Source: Mycolicibacterium goodii
Lineage (GTDB): Bacteria; Actinomycetota; Actinomycetes; Mycobacteriales; Mycobacteriaceae
DNA: 64,000 nt
Direction of reading: 5' to 3'
Assembly: GCF_022370755.2 (NCBI RefSeq)
Contig: NZ_CP092364.2
Location: 1,612,001-1,676,000 of the forward strand
Both the position numbers and the translations under genes were made by a program. The stretch's first letter is position 1. The number at the start of each line of letters is the position of its first letter. Below are positions 26,154 through 35,802 of the stretch, one piece after another. Below the pieces are notes generated by a model. The model ran no database searches and was not told the DNA's origin. It saw only the letters and a list, made by a program, of their open reading frames with translations.

Positions 26154-29147
26154 GTGCGAAAGCCTGCCACCGAACGTCCGAGGCTGCCCAGTGTCGGCCG
26201 GCTAGGGCTGGTCGACCCGCATGCGCCGGCCCACCTCGACCAGCTCGACTGGAACACCGACGAACACGTCGAGCTGCTGTGGTCGCTGTCGCGCGCCCCG
26301 GACGCCGACGCCGCGCTGCTGGCGATGGTGCGCCTGGCCGACGCGTTGAAGGACGGCTGGTCTGAGCTCAACGGGCTGCTGCTCACCGACCGCTCGCTGC
26401 GGGGCCGGCTGTTCGCCGTGCTCGGCTCGTCGTTGGCGCTCGGTGACCACCTGGTGGCCCACCCGGAATCGTGGCGGCTGCTGCACGGCGAAGTCACGCT
26501 GTCGTCGGCGCGGGAACTGCGCGAGACGTTCGACGACGCCGCCAGGAACGTCACGATCGAACGCGGCGCGAGTGCCGCCGTCCCGCCGCTGCGGGATCTC
26601 TACCGCAATCACCTGCTGGTTCTCGCGGCCCTCGACGTCGCCTCGACCGTCGAGAACGAACCGGTACTGCCGTTCGTCACCGTCAGCGCCCACCTGTCCG
26701 ACCTGGCCGACGCCGCGCTCAGCGCCGCGCTGATCGTGGCCACCCGCACGGTGTGCGGCGACCGCGATCCGCGGCTCGCGGTCATCGCGATGGGCAAATG
26801 CGGTGCACGCGAACTCAACTACGTCAGCGACGTCGACGTCATCTTCGTCGGTGAGGACATCGTGACAGACGGCGCCAGCGACAATCTGGCGACCGCAACG
26901 CGCGTCGCGGGCGAGATGATGCGGTTCGCCGCCGACGCGTTCTTCGAGGTCGATGCCGCGCTGCGGCCGGAAGGCAAACGGGGCCAACTGGTTCGGACCC
27001 TCGACTCGCACATCGCGTACTACCAGCGGTGGGCCAAGACGTGGGAGTTCCAGGCGCTGCTCAAGGCACGACCCGCGGCCGGCGATCCGGAACTGGGCGC
27101 GGCCTACGTCGACGCGCTGATGCCGATGGTGTGGACCGCATGCGAGCGCGAGGATTTCGTGCCCGAGGTCCAGGCCATGCGTCGCCGTGTCGAGGAACTC
27201 GTGCCCGCCGATGTGCGCTCGCGCGAGATCAAGCTCGGCACCGGTGGTCTGCGCGATGTCGAATTCGCGGTCCAGCTCTTGCAATTGGTGCACGGACGCA
27301 ACGACGATTCGCTGCACGTGGCGTCGACGGTCGACGCCCTTGCCGCGCTCGGCGCGGGCGGTTACGTCGGCCGCGACGACGCCGCCAACATGACCGCGTC
27401 CTACGAGTTCCTGCGTCTCCTCGAGCACCGGTTGCAGTTGCAGCGGCTCAAGCGCACCCACATGCTGCCCGACGACAACGACGACGAGGCGTACCGGTGG
27501 CTGGCACGTGCCGCGCACATCCGGCCCGACGGCACGCACGACGCACAGGGTGTGCTGCGCGAGGAGCTCAAGCGGCAGAGCCTGCGGGTGTCGCGACTGC
27601 ACGCCAAGCTCTTCTACCAGCCGCTGCTGGAATCGGTGGGGCAGACCGCCGTCGGCATCGGCGCCGGGATGAGCGCCGAGGCCGCCGAACGGCAGTTGGC
27701 CGCACTGGGTTACGAGGGTCCGCAGAGCGCGCTGACGCACCTGGCGGCGTTGACCGGTGCCACCGGGCGCAAGGGCCGCATCCAGCAGATCCTGCTGCCC
27801 ACGCTCCTCGACTGGCTGTCCGACACTCCCGATCCCGACGGCGGCCTGCTGGCCTACCGGCGGCTCAGTGACGAACTGTCCGATCTGCGTTGGTTTTTGG
27901 GCACCCTACGGGATGAGGGTGCGGTCGCCAAGCGGCTCATGCGCGTGCTGGGCACCTCGGCGTACATCCCCGAACTGTTGATGCGTGCCCCGGATGTCAT
28001 CCAGATGTACGCCGACGGGCCGACGGGCCCGAAGCTGCTGGAGGGTGACGCCGACAGCCGGGCACGCGCGTTGGTGGCCTCGGCCGGACGCTACGCCGAT
28101 CCGGTGCGGGCCATCGCGTCCGCGCGCACCCTGCGCCGCCGGGAACTGGCCCGGATCGCGTCGGCCGACGTGCTCGGCATGCTCGACGTGACCGAGGTGT
28201 GCAAGTCGCTCACCGCGGTCTGGGTCGCGGTGCTGCAGGCCGCGCTGGACGCGGTGATCCGCGCCAACACACCGGATTCTGGCGTGCCCGCACGCATCGC
28301 GGTGATCGGCATGGGCCGGTTGGGCGGCGGCGAACTGGGCTACGGCTCCGACGCCGACGTGATGTTCGTGTGCGAGCCGAATCCCGGTGTGGACGAATCG
28401 GTTGCGGTGCGGTGGTCGGTGAGCGTCGCCGAACAGGTGCGTGCGCTGCTGGGGACCCCGAGCGCCGACCCGCCGCTGGAGGTCGACACCGGGTTGCGTC
28501 CGGAGGGGCGCAGCGGCCCGCTGGTGCGCACCTTGGCGTCGTATGAGGCGTACTACGCACAGTGGGCGCAGCCGTGGGAGATCCAGGCGCTGCTGCGGGC
28601 ACACCGGGTGGCCGGTGATCTCGAACTCGGCGAGCGGTTTTTGCTCATGGTCGACAAGACCCGGTATCCGGAGGGTGGAGTGTCGGCCGAGGCGGTCCGG
28701 GAGATCCGTCGCATCAAGGCCCGGGTGGACGCCGAGCGCCTGCCGCGCGGCGCCGACCCGAACACCCACACCAAGCTGGGGCGCGGCGGGCTCGCCGACA
28801 TCGAGTGGACCGTGCAATTGCTGCAACTGCGCTACGCGCACAAAGTGCCTGCGCTGCACAACACCTCGACGCTGGAGACACTCAATGCGATCGGCGCGGC
28901 CGAACTCGTCGCCGAAGGCGACGTCGAACTGTTGCGCGAGGCGTGGCTGACCGCGACGCGCGCCCGCAATGCGCTGGTGCTGGTGCGCGGCAAGCCGACC
29001 GATCAGCTGCCCGGGCCGGGCCGCCAGCTCAATGCGGTGGCGCTGGCGGCCGGATGGGGCAGTGATGACGGCGGGGAGTTCCTCGACAACTACCTGCGGG
29101 TGACGCGGCGGGCGAAAGCGGTGGTCCGCAAGATTTTCGGCGGGTGA
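26154..29147 (+). CDS. glnE: Bifunctional glutamine synthetase adenylyltransferase/deadenylase
   Basis: 997 residues. Two nucleotidyltransferase domains in tandem, as in all GlnE: the N-terminal deadenylase half with [25 protein letters not shown] motif (acidic pair about residue 225) and the C-terminal adenylylase half with [21 protein letters not shown] (about residue 731). Each is followed by a helical regulatory section containing [17 protein letters not shown] or its equivalent [17 protein letters not shown]. It adenylylates and deadenylylates the Tyr of GlnA1 (Tyr406 here) to tune nitrogen assimilation. GTG 26154 is used because of the -10 at leaderless spacing; GTG 26148 would add two residues. 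Confidence 0.95.
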   Translation: MRKPATERPRLPSVGRLGLVDPHAPAHLDQLDWNTDEHVELLWSLSRAPDADAALLAMVRLADALKDGWSELNGLLLTDRSLRGRLFAVLGSSLALGDHLVAHPESWRLLHGEVTLSSARELRETFDDAARNVTIERGASAAVPPLRDLYRNHLLVLAALDVASTVENEPVLPFVTVSAHLSDLADAALSAALIVATRTVCGDRDPRLAVIAMGKCGARELNYVSDVDVIFVGEDIVTDGASDNLATATRVAGEMMRFAADAFFEVDAALRPEGKRGQLVRTLDSHIAYYQRWAKTWEFQALLKARPAAGDPELGAAYVDALMPMVWTACEREDFVPEVQAMRRRVEELVPADVRSREIKLGTGGLRDVEFAVQLLQLVHGRNDDSLHVASTVDALAALGAGGYVGRDDAANMTASYEFLRLLEHRLQLQRLKRTHMLPDDNDDEAYRWLARAAHIRPDGTHDAQGVLREELKRQSLRVSRLHAKLFYQPLLESVGQTAVGIGAGMSAEAAERQLAALGYEGPQSALTHLAALTGATGRKGRIQQILLPTLLDWLSDTPDPDGGLLAYRRLSDELSDLRWFLGTLRDEGAVAKRLMRVLGTSAYIPELLMRAPDVIQMYADGPTGPKLLEGDADSRARALVASAGRYADPVRAIASARTLRRRELARIASADVLGMLDVTEVCKSLTAVWVAVLQAALDAVIRANTPDSGVPARIAVIGMGRLGGGELGYGSDADVMFVCEPNPGVDESVAVRWSVSVAEQVRALLGTPSADPPLEVDTGLRPEGRSGPLVRTLASYEAYYAQWAQPWEIQALLRAHRVAGDLELGERFLLMVDKTRYPEGGVSAEAVREIRRIKARVDAERLPRGADPNTHTKLGRGGLADIEWTVQLLQLRYAHKVPALHNTSTLETLNAIGAAELVAEGDVELLREAWLTATRARNALVLVRGKPTDQLPGPGRQLNAVALAAGWGSDDGGEFLDNYLRVTRRAKAVVRKIFGG

Positions 29148-29165
29148 CTCGTTCGGCGGAGCCGG

Positions 29166-29576
29166 TCAACGTCTGCCGCGCGCCGAATCCACCGCGAACG
29201 CGCCGCCACCGATCGCGAACAGCAGCAGGAAGCCGAAGCAGAACAGCACGGTGGGCTCGCCGCCGTTCTCCAGCGGCAGCAAGCCCTTCGGCTGGTGCTG
29301 CCAGAAGTAGGCGACGGCCATGTGGCCGCTGGCGATGAACGCGGCGATGCGCGTGAACAGCCCGACCATGATGAGCAGGCCCAGCACGAGCTCGATGACG
29401 CCGGCATACCAGTACGGCCAGGTTCCGACGGGCACCGCGCCGCTGCCCGAATCGACAGGCCAGGCGAAGAGTTTCGATGCGCCGTGCACCGCGAACAGGA
29501 AACCGAACACGATGCGGAAGATCGCGACAACGACGGGGGAGTAGGTGGCGAGCCGGGTGTCCAGGTTGGTCGTCAT
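29166..29576 (-). CDS. DoxX family membrane protein
   Basis: 136 residues with four predicted transmembrane segments (about 14-32, 58-78, 82-98, 108-128). DoxX features are FRIVFGFLFAVHGASKLF at the start and GVIELVLGLLIMVGLFTRIAAFIASGHMAVAYF in the middle, with HQPKGLLPLENGGEPTVLFCFGFLLLFA at the end. In mycobacteria some DoxX proteins work with superoxide dismutase and a thiosulfate sulfurtransferase in thiol-oxidative stress; no such partner is adjacent here. It is convergent with glnE, 18 bases away. Confidence 0.85.
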   Translation of the reverse strand: MTTNLDTRLATYSPVVVAIFRIVFGFLFAVHGASKLFAWPVDSGSGAVPVGTWPYWYAGVIELVLGLLIMVGLFTRIAAFIASGHMAVAYFWQHQPKGLLPLENGGEPTVLFCFGFLLLFAIGGGAFAVDSARGRR

Positions 29577-29607
29577 GATCAGACCATACGCGCAGCAACG
29601 CCGGAGT

Positions 29608-30039
29608 TTACAGCTCCAACAGCACTGTTACCGGCCCGTCATTGACCAGTTCCACTTCCATGTGGGCACCGAAAACTCCGGTTTGCACAGTGGCGCCCAG
29701 GCGTCGTAGCGCCTCGGTGAACTCGGTGACCAACGGTTCGGCGACCGGACCGGGTGCCGCGGCGTTCCAGGACGGGCGTCTGCCTTTGTCGGTGTTGGCG
29801 TACAACGTGAACTGGCTGATCACCAGGATCGGCGCGGCCACATCCGATGCCGAGCGCTCGTCGTCGAGAATCCGCAATTTCCAGAGCTTTTCGGCCATCC
29901 GCTGGGCCGTGGCGGCGTCGTCGTCGTGCGTGACGCCGACGAGGGCCAAAAGCCCCTGCGGTTGCGGGTCGATCGCGCCGGCCACCTCGCCGTCGACCGT
30001 GACCCGTGCTCTCTTGACCCGCTGCACCAGCACCCGCAT
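29608..30039 (-). CDS. dtd: D-aminoacyl-tRNA deacylase
   Basis: 143 residues, normal for the family. It hydrolyses D-amino acids (and glycine from tRNA-Ala) from mischarged tRNAs. Signatures: [19 protein letters not shown] at the N-terminus, the [17 protein letters not shown] block with the catalytic threonine, and the cross-subunit Gly-cisPro-like end [22 protein letters not shown]. The ATG at 30039 begins the conserved MRVLVQRV; an ATG at 30048, with GAAGGG just upstream, would add three residues. Independent of its neighbours by function. Confidence 0.94.
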   Translation of the reverse strand: MRVLVQRVKRARVTVDGEVAGAIDPQPQGLLALVGVTHDDDAATAQRMAEKLWKLRILDDERSASDVAAPILVISQFTLYANTDKGRRPSWNAAAPGPVAEPLVTEFTEALRRLGATVQTGVFGAHMEVELVNDGPVTVLLEL

Positions 30040-30134
30040 GCGCCTCATTGTCCCTTCGGCGTCGTCGAGTTCTGCACCAGGGCTGCGTTTTCGAACGAAC
30101 AACGACCCAGGAGCAGAAATCGGCGCAACGCAGA

Positions 30135-30163
30135 AAGGCCGGGCGCGCCAAGCGCCCGGCCTT
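30135..30163 (-). terminator. Terminator hairpin downstream of glnA1
   Basis: 12-bp perfect stem: 30135-30146 with 30152-30163 around a five-base loop. It lies 53 bases after the glnA1 stop on the minus strand. The tail is only mildly T-rich (TCTG), as is common in mycobacteria. Confidence 0.65.
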
Positions 30164-30215
30164 CTGTTGATCTACAACGACTTGGACGACTTACACGTCG
30201 CGTCGGCAGGCCGAC

Positions 30216-31652
30216 TCAGACGTCGAAGTAGAGCGAGAACTCGTAGGGATGAGGACGGATCTGGATCGGCATGATCTCGTTCTCCCGCTTGTAGGAGATC
30301 CAGGTCTCGATCAGATCCTCGGTGAACACGCCACCCTCGGTGAGGTATTCGTGATCCTCTTCGAGCTTGTCGATCACCGCGGAGAGCGAGGTGGGCGCCT
30401 GCGGGATCGCGGCGGCCTCGTCCGGCGGCAACTCGTAGAGGTCCTTGTCGACCGGCTGCAGCGGCTCGATCTTCTTCTTGATGCCGTCGATGCCCGCCAT
30501 GAGCATGGCCGCGAACGCCAGGTACGGGTTGCCCGAGCTGTCCGGGCAACGGAACTCGAGGCGCTTGGCCTTCGGGTTGTTGCCGGTGATCGGGATACGG
30601 ACGCAGGCCGAGCGGTTGCGCTGGCTGTAGACCAGGTTGATCGGGGCCTCGTAGCCGGGCACAAGACGCTTGTAGGAGTTCACGGTCGGGTTGGTGAACG
30701 CCAGCAGCGACGGCGCGTGGTGCAGGATGCCGCCGATGTAGTGGCGCGCGATGTCCGACAGGCCGGCGTAGCCCGACTCGTCGTGGAACAGCGGCTGGCC
30801 GTCCTTCCACAGCGACTGGTGGGCATGCATGCCGGAACCGTTGTCGCCGAACAGCGGCTTCGGCATGAAGGTGACGGTCTTGCCGGCCTTCCATGCGGTG
30901 TTCTTGATGATGTACTTGAACAGCAGCACGTCGTCGGCGGCGGCCAGCAGCGTGTTGAACTTGTAGTTGATCTCGGCCTGACCGGCGGTGCCCACCTCGT
31001 GGTGACCCCGCTCGAGGATGAAGCCGGCGTTCTGCAGATTGGTGGCCATCTGGTCGCGCAGGTCGACGTAGTGGTCGTAGGGCGCGACGGGGAAGTAGCC
31101 GCCCTTGGGGCGAACCTTGTAGCCGCGGTTGGCGCTGCCGTCGGCCTCGAAGGGCTCGCCGGTGTTCCACCAGCCGGACTCCGAGTCGACCTCGTAGAAC
31201 GTGCCGTTGATCTTGGAGTCGAAGCTCACCGAGTCGAAGATGTAGAACTCGGCCTCGGCACCGAAGTACGCGGTGTCGGCGATACCGGTGCTGGCCAGGT
31301 AGTTCTCGGCCTTGCGCGCGACGTTGCGGGGATCGCGGGAGTAGGCCTCACGTGTGAACGGATCGTGCACGAAGAAGTTCAGGTTGAGCGTCTTCGCTTC
31401 CCGGAACGGGTCGATGCGCGCGGTGTTGGGATCGGGCAGCAGCATCATGTCGGACTCGTGGATCGACTGGAACCCACGGACCGACGAGCCGTCGAATGCA
31501 AGCCCGTCCTCGAAGACGCTTTCGTCGAAGGCCGACGCCGGGATCGAGAAGTGCTGGACGACGCCGGGCAGATCACAGAAGCGAATGTCGACGTACTCGA
31601 CGTTTTCGTCCTTGATCAGCTTGAAGATGTCGTCGGACGTCTTTTCTGCCAC
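30216..31652 (-). CDS. glnA1: Type I glutamine synthetase GlnA1
   Basis: 478 residues from GTG, the same length as tuberculosis GlnA1. Main ammonium-assimilating enzyme: glutamate + ammonium + ATP to glutamine, acting as a dodecamer in the cytoplasm. Motifs: [29 protein letters not shown] (metal Glu), the [12 protein letters not shown] strand, [11 protein letters not shown], and [10 protein letters not shown]. The adenylylation signature is complete, [13 protein letters not shown], placing the GlnE target at Tyr406. AAAGGAGAA lies about seven bases upstream of the GTG. Two GlnR-type boxes lie upstream; a hairpin terminator follows. Confidence 0.97.
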   Translation of the reverse strand: MAEKTSDDIFKLIKDENVEYVDIRFCDLPGVVQHFSIPASAFDESVFEDGLAFDGSSVRGFQSIHESDMMLLPDPNTARIDPFREAKTLNLNFFVHDPFTREAYSRDPRNVARKAENYLASTGIADTAYFGAEAEFYIFDSVSFDSKINGTFYEVDSESGWWNTGEPFEADGSANRGYKVRPKGGYFPVAPYDHYVDLRDQMATNLQNAGFILERGHHEVGTAGQAEINYKFNTLLAAADDVLLFKYIIKNTAWKAGKTVTFMPKPLFGDNGSGMHAHQSLWKDGQPLFHDESGYAGLSDIARHYIGGILHHAPSLLAFTNPTVNSYKRLVPGYEAPINLVYSQRNRSACVRIPITGNNPKAKRLEFRCPDSSGNPYLAFAAMLMAGIDGIKKKIEPLQPVDKDLYELPPDEAAAIPQAPTSLSAVIDKLEEDHEYLTEGGVFTEDLIETWISYKRENEIMPIQIRPHPYEFSLYFDV

Positions 31653-31686
31653 TGAGTGTTCTCCTTTACTGGTAACCCGCGCGTTG

Positions 31687-31692
31687 ACGCTA
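31687..31692 (-). promoter_or_regulatory. Likely -10 element of the glnA1 promoter
   Basis: TAGCGT on the minus strand, 34 bases ahead of the GTG, leaving a leader of about 28 bases that holds the ribosome site. The GlnR-type boxes lie immediately upstream, as expected for an activated promoter. Confidence 0.45.
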
Positions 31693-31702
31693 TGGACACG
31701 AT

Positions 31703-31740
31703 GTTGCGCAGTCGTCAACCCAATGTTGCGCCGACGTTAC
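31703..31740 (-). promoter_or_regulatory. Two tandem GlnR-type boxes upstream of glnA1
   Basis: On the minus strand the distal box reads GTAAC-n6-GCAAC (31740 to 31725) and the proximal TTGAC-n6-GCAAC (31718 to 31703). Both fit the actinobacterial GlnR box gTnAc-n6-GnAAc and the AC-n9-AC form; they are 22 bases apart, two helical turns, the layout known for Streptomyces glnA. Confidence 0.7.
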
Positions 31741-31839
31741 GCAATCGTCCGGACCGGGTGTCCGGGGCTTTTTCCAGCTACACATCACCGTCATCGGCCC
31801 TTGCACGTGGCACCCGGCGGCCGGATACCCGCGGCCGCC

Positions 31840-31845
31840 TATCCT
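31840..31845 (+). promoter_or_regulatory. -10 element of a leaderless promoter for the RDD gene
   Basis: TATCCT, six bases before the ATG at 31852. Confidence 0.5.
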
Positions 31846-31851
31846 GACATC

Positions 31852-32349
31852 ATGGCCCGCACAAACGGCTCCCGGTTGGGATCCTGGCTATCCGGTCCCG
31901 GTCCGTTCGACGCCGGCGACGGCTCTGACGGCAACGACAGGACCGGTAGGTACCCCGGTGAGCGGTTGGGGCTGCCCGAGGACGGTTCGAGGTCGATCGC
32001 CCGGACGGGCCGACGCCTCGGCGCGTTGATCGTGGACTGGCTGATCGCCTACGGGCTGGCCGCGCTGCTGATGGCCCTCGGGGTGATCTCGCTGCCGATG
32101 CTCTCGACCGCGGTGCTGGTGATCTGGATGGTGATCGGCACCGTCGCGGTCCGGCTGTTCTCGTTCACGCCGGGCCAGTTGGCGCTCGGGCTGGTCGTGG
32201 TGCCCGCCGACGGCAGAACCGGAATCGGCATCGTCCGGGCCTTCATCCGCGTGGTGCTGATCGCACTGATCATCCCGCCCCTGGTGTCCGACAGTGACTT
32301 GCGCGGCCTGCACGACCGCGCCAGCTTCACCGCGGTGCTGCGCCGCTGA
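31852..32349 (+). CDS. RDD family membrane protein
   Basis: 165 residues. After a hydrophilic, Gly/Asp-rich N-terminal 50 residues comes the RDD domain: RTGRRLGALIVDWLIAYGLAALL (first helix with the Arg-Asp-Asp-type polar residues), a second helix LPMLSTAVLVIWMVIGTVAVRLF, the conserved SFTPGQLALGLVVV loop and a third helix RVVLIALIIPPLVSDSDLRGLHDRAS. The GLHDRAS end is typical. Function unknown; RDD proteins are proposed to be transport- or ion-related. It sits divergent from glnA1 and convergent with the DUF4191 gene. Confidence 0.85.
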   Translation: MARTNGSRLGSWLSGPGPFDAGDGSDGNDRTGRYPGERLGLPEDGSRSIARTGRRLGALIVDWLIAYGLAALLMALGVISLPMLSTAVLVIWMVIGTVAVRLFSFTPGQLALGLVVVPADGRTGIGIVRAFIRVVLIALIIPPLVSDSDLRGLHDRASFTAVLRR

Positions 32350-32356
32350 ACTGATC

Positions 32357-32399
32357 GACGGGTCACCGCGACCCGTCTCGGCCCATGGCGAAGGGCCGA
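32357..32399. terminator. Two adjacent hairpins between convergent genes
   Basis: Hairpin 1: GACGGGTC (32357-32364) with GACCCGTC (32370-32377). Hairpin 2: TCGGCCC (32378-32384) with GGGCCGA (32393-32399). They lie between the RDD gene (+) and the DUF4191 gene (-), so they probably end transcription from one or both sides. Confidence 0.55.
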
Positions 32400-32416
32400 A
32401 ACGGGGTGCGGCTCGC

Positions 32417-33169
32417 TCAGCGTCGACGCGCGGTGCGCTGCACGCCGCGCATCTTGGCGGCGGTGGGCAGCGGACCCTTCGGGATCGCGGCGGGACCTAC
32501 CTTGGTGCCGAGCGCGGCCAGCCGCGACTCGATCGCATCCATCTGCTTGACGGTGATGTTGGCGGGAAGCTTGTTCAGGTGGCGCTCCAGCTTGGACAGC
32601 GGCACCTCGCCCTCGCCGTTGCCGACGATGATGTCGTAGATCGGGGTCTCGCCGACCAGGCGCGCGGTGCGTTTCTTCTCCTGTGCGAGCAGCGGCTTGA
32701 CGCGGTTGGGCGCGCCTTCACCCACGAAGATCACGCCGGGCCTGCCGATCACGCGGTGCACAGCGTCGAAGTGACCGGTCGCGGCGACGCCGGGCGTCAC
32801 ACGCCACTTGCCGCGCAGGTTGTCCAGCGCCCAGGCCGCGGCGCCCGTCTGGCCCTCGGCCTTGCGGTACACCGACTTCTGCGCGCGCCGACCGAAGATG
32901 ATGAACGCGACCAGCGCCCCGAGCACGATGCCGAGCGGGATCAGCGTGTACTTCGTGAACCCGCCGATGAGCAGCCCGGCGAGCACTGCGAGCGCGACGA
33001 TCAGCACGAACGCGCCCGCCATGTACGGCACCAGCCGCTTGTCTTCTTTGCGCTGGATCTGGAACGCCTGCCACAACTGGCTGCGGCGCTGCTTGGAAGC
33101 CGCCTTGCGGGCTGCCTTCGCCTCGGCTTTGGCAGCCTTCGTCTCGGCGGTGTTGCGGGATTTCGCCAT
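32417..33169 (-). CDS. DUF4191 membrane protein
   Basis: 250 residues, the length of tuberculosis Rv2219. A very basic, Ala/Lys-rich N-terminus (about 1-40) precedes two transmembrane helices (about 48-68 and 74-92, MAGAFVLIVALAVLAGLLIG and YTLIPLGIVLGALVAFIIFG) and a cytoplasmic C-terminal domain with GRPGVIFVGEG and RTARLVGETPIYDIIVG. Function unknown. It follows lipA by four bases on the same strand but also has a -10 (TATCCT, 33176-33181) six bases before its ATG, so it may be transcribed leaderless from inside the end of lipA. Confidence 0.85.
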   Translation of the reverse strand: MAKSRNTAETKAAKAEAKAARKAASKQRRSQLWQAFQIQRKEDKRLVPYMAGAFVLIVALAVLAGLLIGGFTKYTLIPLGIVLGALVAFIIFGRRAQKSVYRKAEGQTGAAAWALDNLRGKWRVTPGVAATGHFDAVHRVIGRPGVIFVGEGAPNRVKPLLAQEKKRTARLVGETPIYDIIVGNGEGEVPLSKLERHLNKLPANITVKQMDAIESRLAALGTKVGPAAIPKGPLPTAAKMRGVQRTARRR

Positions 33170-33173
33170 TACT

Positions 33174-34118
33174 TCAGGATACGGGGGGCTGATCTGCGAA
33201 TCGCACCCGCGCGGCCTGTGCGTAGAGCTTGCCTGCGCGGTAGGAGGACCGCACGAGCGGTCCGGCCAACACACCGGCGAATCCGAGGCCCTCGGCATAG
33301 GTCGACAGCTCGACGAATTCGTCGGGGTGCACCCACCGCTCCACCGGATGGTGCCGCGGTGACGGGCGCAGGTACTGCGTGATGGTGACGATGTCACAAC
33401 CGGCGTCGTGCAGGTCACGCAGCGCGGTGCGTACCTCGTCGATGGTCTCGCCCATGCCGAGGATCAGGTTGGACTTGGTGACCAGACCGAAGTTGCGGGC
33501 CGCGGTGAGCACCGCGAGGCTGCGCTCGTAGCGGAACGCCGGGCGGATGCGTTTGAAGATGCGCGGCACGGTTTCGACGTTGTGCGCCAACACTTCCGGA
33601 CGTGACTCGAACACTTCCTCGAGTTGCTCGGCGTTGCCGTTGAAATCGGGGATCAGCAGCTCGACGCCCGTGTTGGGGTTGAGGCGCTTGATGTAGCGCA
33701 CGGTTTCGGCGTACAGCCACGCCCCGCCGTCGGACAGGTCGTCGCGCGCGACGCCGGTGACCGTCGAGTACCGCAGCCCCATGGCCTGCACGCTCTCGGC
33801 GACCCGGCGCGGCTCGTCGCGGTCCAGTTCGGCGGGCTTACCGGTGTCGATCTGGCAGAAGTCGCAGCGCCGCGTGCACTGCTCGCCGCCGATCAGGAAC
33901 GTGGCCTCGCGGTCCTCCCAGCATTCGAAGATGTTGGGGCAGCCGGCCTCTTCGCAGACGGTGTGCAGACCCTCGCGCCGCACCAGGCCCTTGAGCTCGG
34001 TGTACTCCGGGCCCATCTTGGCGCGGGTCTTGATCCACGGCGGTTTGCGTTCGATGGGGGTCTGCGCGTTGCGGACCTCGAGTCGAAGCAGCTTCCGTCC
34101 CTCTGGCACGACAGTCAC
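33174..34118 (-). CDS. lipA: Lipoyl synthase
   Basis: 314 residues from GTG. Radical SAM enzyme that inserts two sulfurs into protein-bound octanoyl groups. The N-terminal auxiliary cluster cysteines are in [13 protein letters not shown] and the SAM-cluster motif is CTRRCDFC; the SYR-type end is RSSYRAG, which carries the conserved serine ligand. AGGA lies seven bases upstream of the GTG. It follows lipB by four bases, so the octanoyltransferase and the sulfur inserter are co-transcribed; the substrate E2 protein DlaT is encoded three genes upstream on the same strand. Confidence 0.96.
   Translation of the reverse strand: MTVVPEGRKLLRLEVRNAQTPIERKPPWIKTRAKMGPEYTELKGLVRREGLHTVCEEAGCPNIFECWEDREATFLIGGEQCTRRCDFCQIDTGKPAELDRDEPRRVAESVQAMGLRYSTVTGVARDDLSDGGAWLYAETVRYIKRLNPNTGVELLIPDFNGNAEQLEEVFESRPEVLAHNVETVPRIFKRIRPAFRYERSLAVLTAARNFGLVTKSNLILGMGETIDEVRTALRDLHDAGCDIVTITQYLRPSPRHHPVERWVHPDEFVELSTYAEGLGFAGVLAGPLVRSSYRAGKLYAQAARVRFADQPPVS
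33176..33181 (-). promoter_or_regulatory. -10 element of a possible leaderless promoter for the DUF4191 gene
   Basis: TATCCT on the minus strand, six bases before the ATG at 33169; it overlaps the last codons of lipA. Confidence 0.45.
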
Positions 34119-34122
34119 AGAT

Positions 34123-34806
34123 TCATCCTACGTTCAGGGTTTCGTGATGACCGACCGGCAAACGACCGTCGAGCGCGTCGCACACCGCGGCGGCGACGCG
34201 GTCGGAGACCTCGTCGACGGTGACACGGCGGCCCAGTTCCGCGGTCAGCGACGTCACCCCGGCGTCGGTGATGCCGCACGGGATGATCGACGAGTACGCC
34301 GACAGGTCGCAGTCGCAGTTGAGCGCGAACCCGTGCAGCGTGGTCGCCCGCGACACGCGGATGCCGATCGCTGCGACCTTGCGCGCCGGGCGCTCGTCGG
34401 CGGGGACCCACACACCTGACCGGCCCTCGACCCGTTCGGTGTGCAGTCCGAGTTCTGCGCACACGGTGATGAGCGACTCCTCAAGGCGCCGAACGAAATT
34501 CACCACATCGAGCGGTTCGGTGAGCCCGATGACGGGATAGCCGACCAGCTGTCCGGGACCGTGCCAGGTGATCTTGCCGCCACGGTCGGTGTCGACGACG
34601 GGTGTCCCGTCCACCGGGCGCTCGTGGGGCTCGGTGCGTTTACCGGCCGTGTACACCGCGGGATGCTCCAGCAGCAGCAGGGTGTCGGGCCCGCCGGCCA
34701 CCCTGGCGTCGGCGGTCTCGCGTTGCAGCTGCCATGCGGAGGTGTAGTCGAGCGTGCCGAGGCGGCGCACCTCGACCGGCGTGCTGGCCGAGCGGATCGA
34801 AGTCAC
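34123..34806 (-). CDS. lipB: Lipoyl(octanoyl) transferase
   Basis: 227 residues from GTG. It transfers octanoyl from acyl carrier protein to the lipoyl domains of E2 enzymes and GcvH. Family motifs: [34 protein letters not shown], and the catalytic pair Lys ([13 protein letters not shown]) and Cys (SSIIPCGI). The GTG lies seven bases after a TACCGT -10, suggesting a leaderless internal promoter besides read-through from the epimerase gene. Confidence 0.96.
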   Translation of the reverse strand: MTSIRSASTPVEVRRLGTLDYTSAWQLQRETADARVAGGPDTLLLLEHPAVYTAGKRTEPHERPVDGTPVVDTDRGGKITWHGPGQLVGYPVIGLTEPLDVVNFVRRLEESLITVCAELGLHTERVEGRSGVWVPADERPARKVAAIGIRVSRATTLHGFALNCDCDLSAYSSIIPCGITDAGVTSLTAELGRRVTVDEVSDRVAAAVCDALDGRLPVGHHETLNVG

Positions 34807-34813
34807 GGGATCG

Positions 34814-34819
34814 ACGGTA
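34814..34819 (-). promoter_or_regulatory. -10 element of a leaderless promoter for lipB
   Basis: TACCGT on the minus strand, seven bases before the GTG at 34806. Confidence 0.5.
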
Positions 34820-34844
34820 CTCCCCAGCTACCGGGGGACCGCAG

Positions 34845-35753
34845 TCAGACGTCCTTCGACGCGGTGACGTCAGCGAGTGCCTCACGCACGGTCTTGTGGT
34901 GGAACTCGAACCCGCCCCGCTCGAGGGCGGCCGGTATCGCGCGCTGCCCGGCGAGCAGGCCTTCGTCGGCGAACTCGCCCAGCAGCGCGCGCAGCGCCAC
35001 GGCGGGCACGAACAACGGGGTCGGGCGGCCGAGGGTACGGCCCAGCACCGCGGTGAACTCGGCGTTGGTCACCGGGGCCGGCCCGGTGACGTTCACCGGG
35101 CCGGACATGTCGTCGTTCCACATCGTGAACCGCACGGCCCGGATGTGATCCTCCAGGCTGATCCACGGCATGTACTGGCGGCCGTTGCCCAGGCGTGCGC
35201 CGAGGCCGAACGAGAACAGCGGCTTGAGCCTGCCGAGCAGGCCACCCGAACGGGACAGCACCAGGCCCGTGCGCAACAGCACCACGCGCGTGCCCGAGGA
35301 GGCCGCCTGCGTGGTGGCCGCCTCCCAGTCCTGGCACAGCCTGGCCAGAAACCCGTGGCCCGCCGGCGCCGACTCGTCGGTGATCCGATCGCGCGTGTCG
35401 CCGTAGAAACCCACGGCGCTCGCGTTGATCAGCACCGGCACACCGGCGTCGACGACAGCGCCGGACAGCACCTCGGTGGGGCCGATGCGACTGTCCCGCA
35501 GGCTCTGTTTGAAGGCCCCGGACCAGCGTTTGTCACCCATGCTGACACCGCACAGGTTCACCACGACATCCACGCCGTGCAGCGCGGTCGCGTCGAACTC
35601 GCCGGTGTCGGGGTTCCAGAACAGCTCATCGGGATTCGACGGTGCCCTGCGCACGATGCGCAGCACGCGGTGGCCGTCGGCACGCAGCGCCGACGTCAGT
35701 GCCGAACCGATCAGGCCAGAGGACCCCGCGATCGCGATGACGGCGTCGGCCAC
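34845..35753 (-). CDS. TIGR01777-type NAD(P)-binding epimerase/SDR family protein
   Basis: 302 residues from GTG. Extended-SDR Rossmann fold with [23 protein letters not shown] at the N-terminus, [16 protein letters not shown], and the active-site region [12 protein letters not shown] in which the usual Tyr-Lys pair is altered, as in the TIGR01777 family (E. coli YfcH type). The C-terminal DUF1731 part runs from about 245 ([29 protein letters not shown]). Substrate unknown. GGAGGGG lies about ten bases upstream. It sits between dlaT (49-base gap) and lipB in the lipoate cluster; whether it has a role there is unknown. Confidence 0.87.
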   Translation of the reverse strand: MADAVIAIAGSSGLIGSALTSALRADGHRVLRIVRRAPSNPDELFWNPDTGEFDATALHGVDVVVNLCGVSMGDKRWSGAFKQSLRDSRIGPTEVLSGAVVDAGVPVLINASAVGFYGDTRDRITDESAPAGHGFLARLCQDWEAATTQAASSGTRVVLLRTGLVLSRSGGLLGRLKPLFSFGLGARLGNGRQYMPWISLEDHIRAVRFTMWNDDMSGPVNVTGPAPVTNAEFTAVLGRTLGRPTPLFVPAVALRALLGEFADEGLLAGQRAIPAALERGGFEFHHKTVREALADVTASKDV

Positions 35754-35802
35754 GATGCCTCAACCCCTCCTCATCCCTGCACGCTGCCCCGGCTGGGGCG
35801 GA

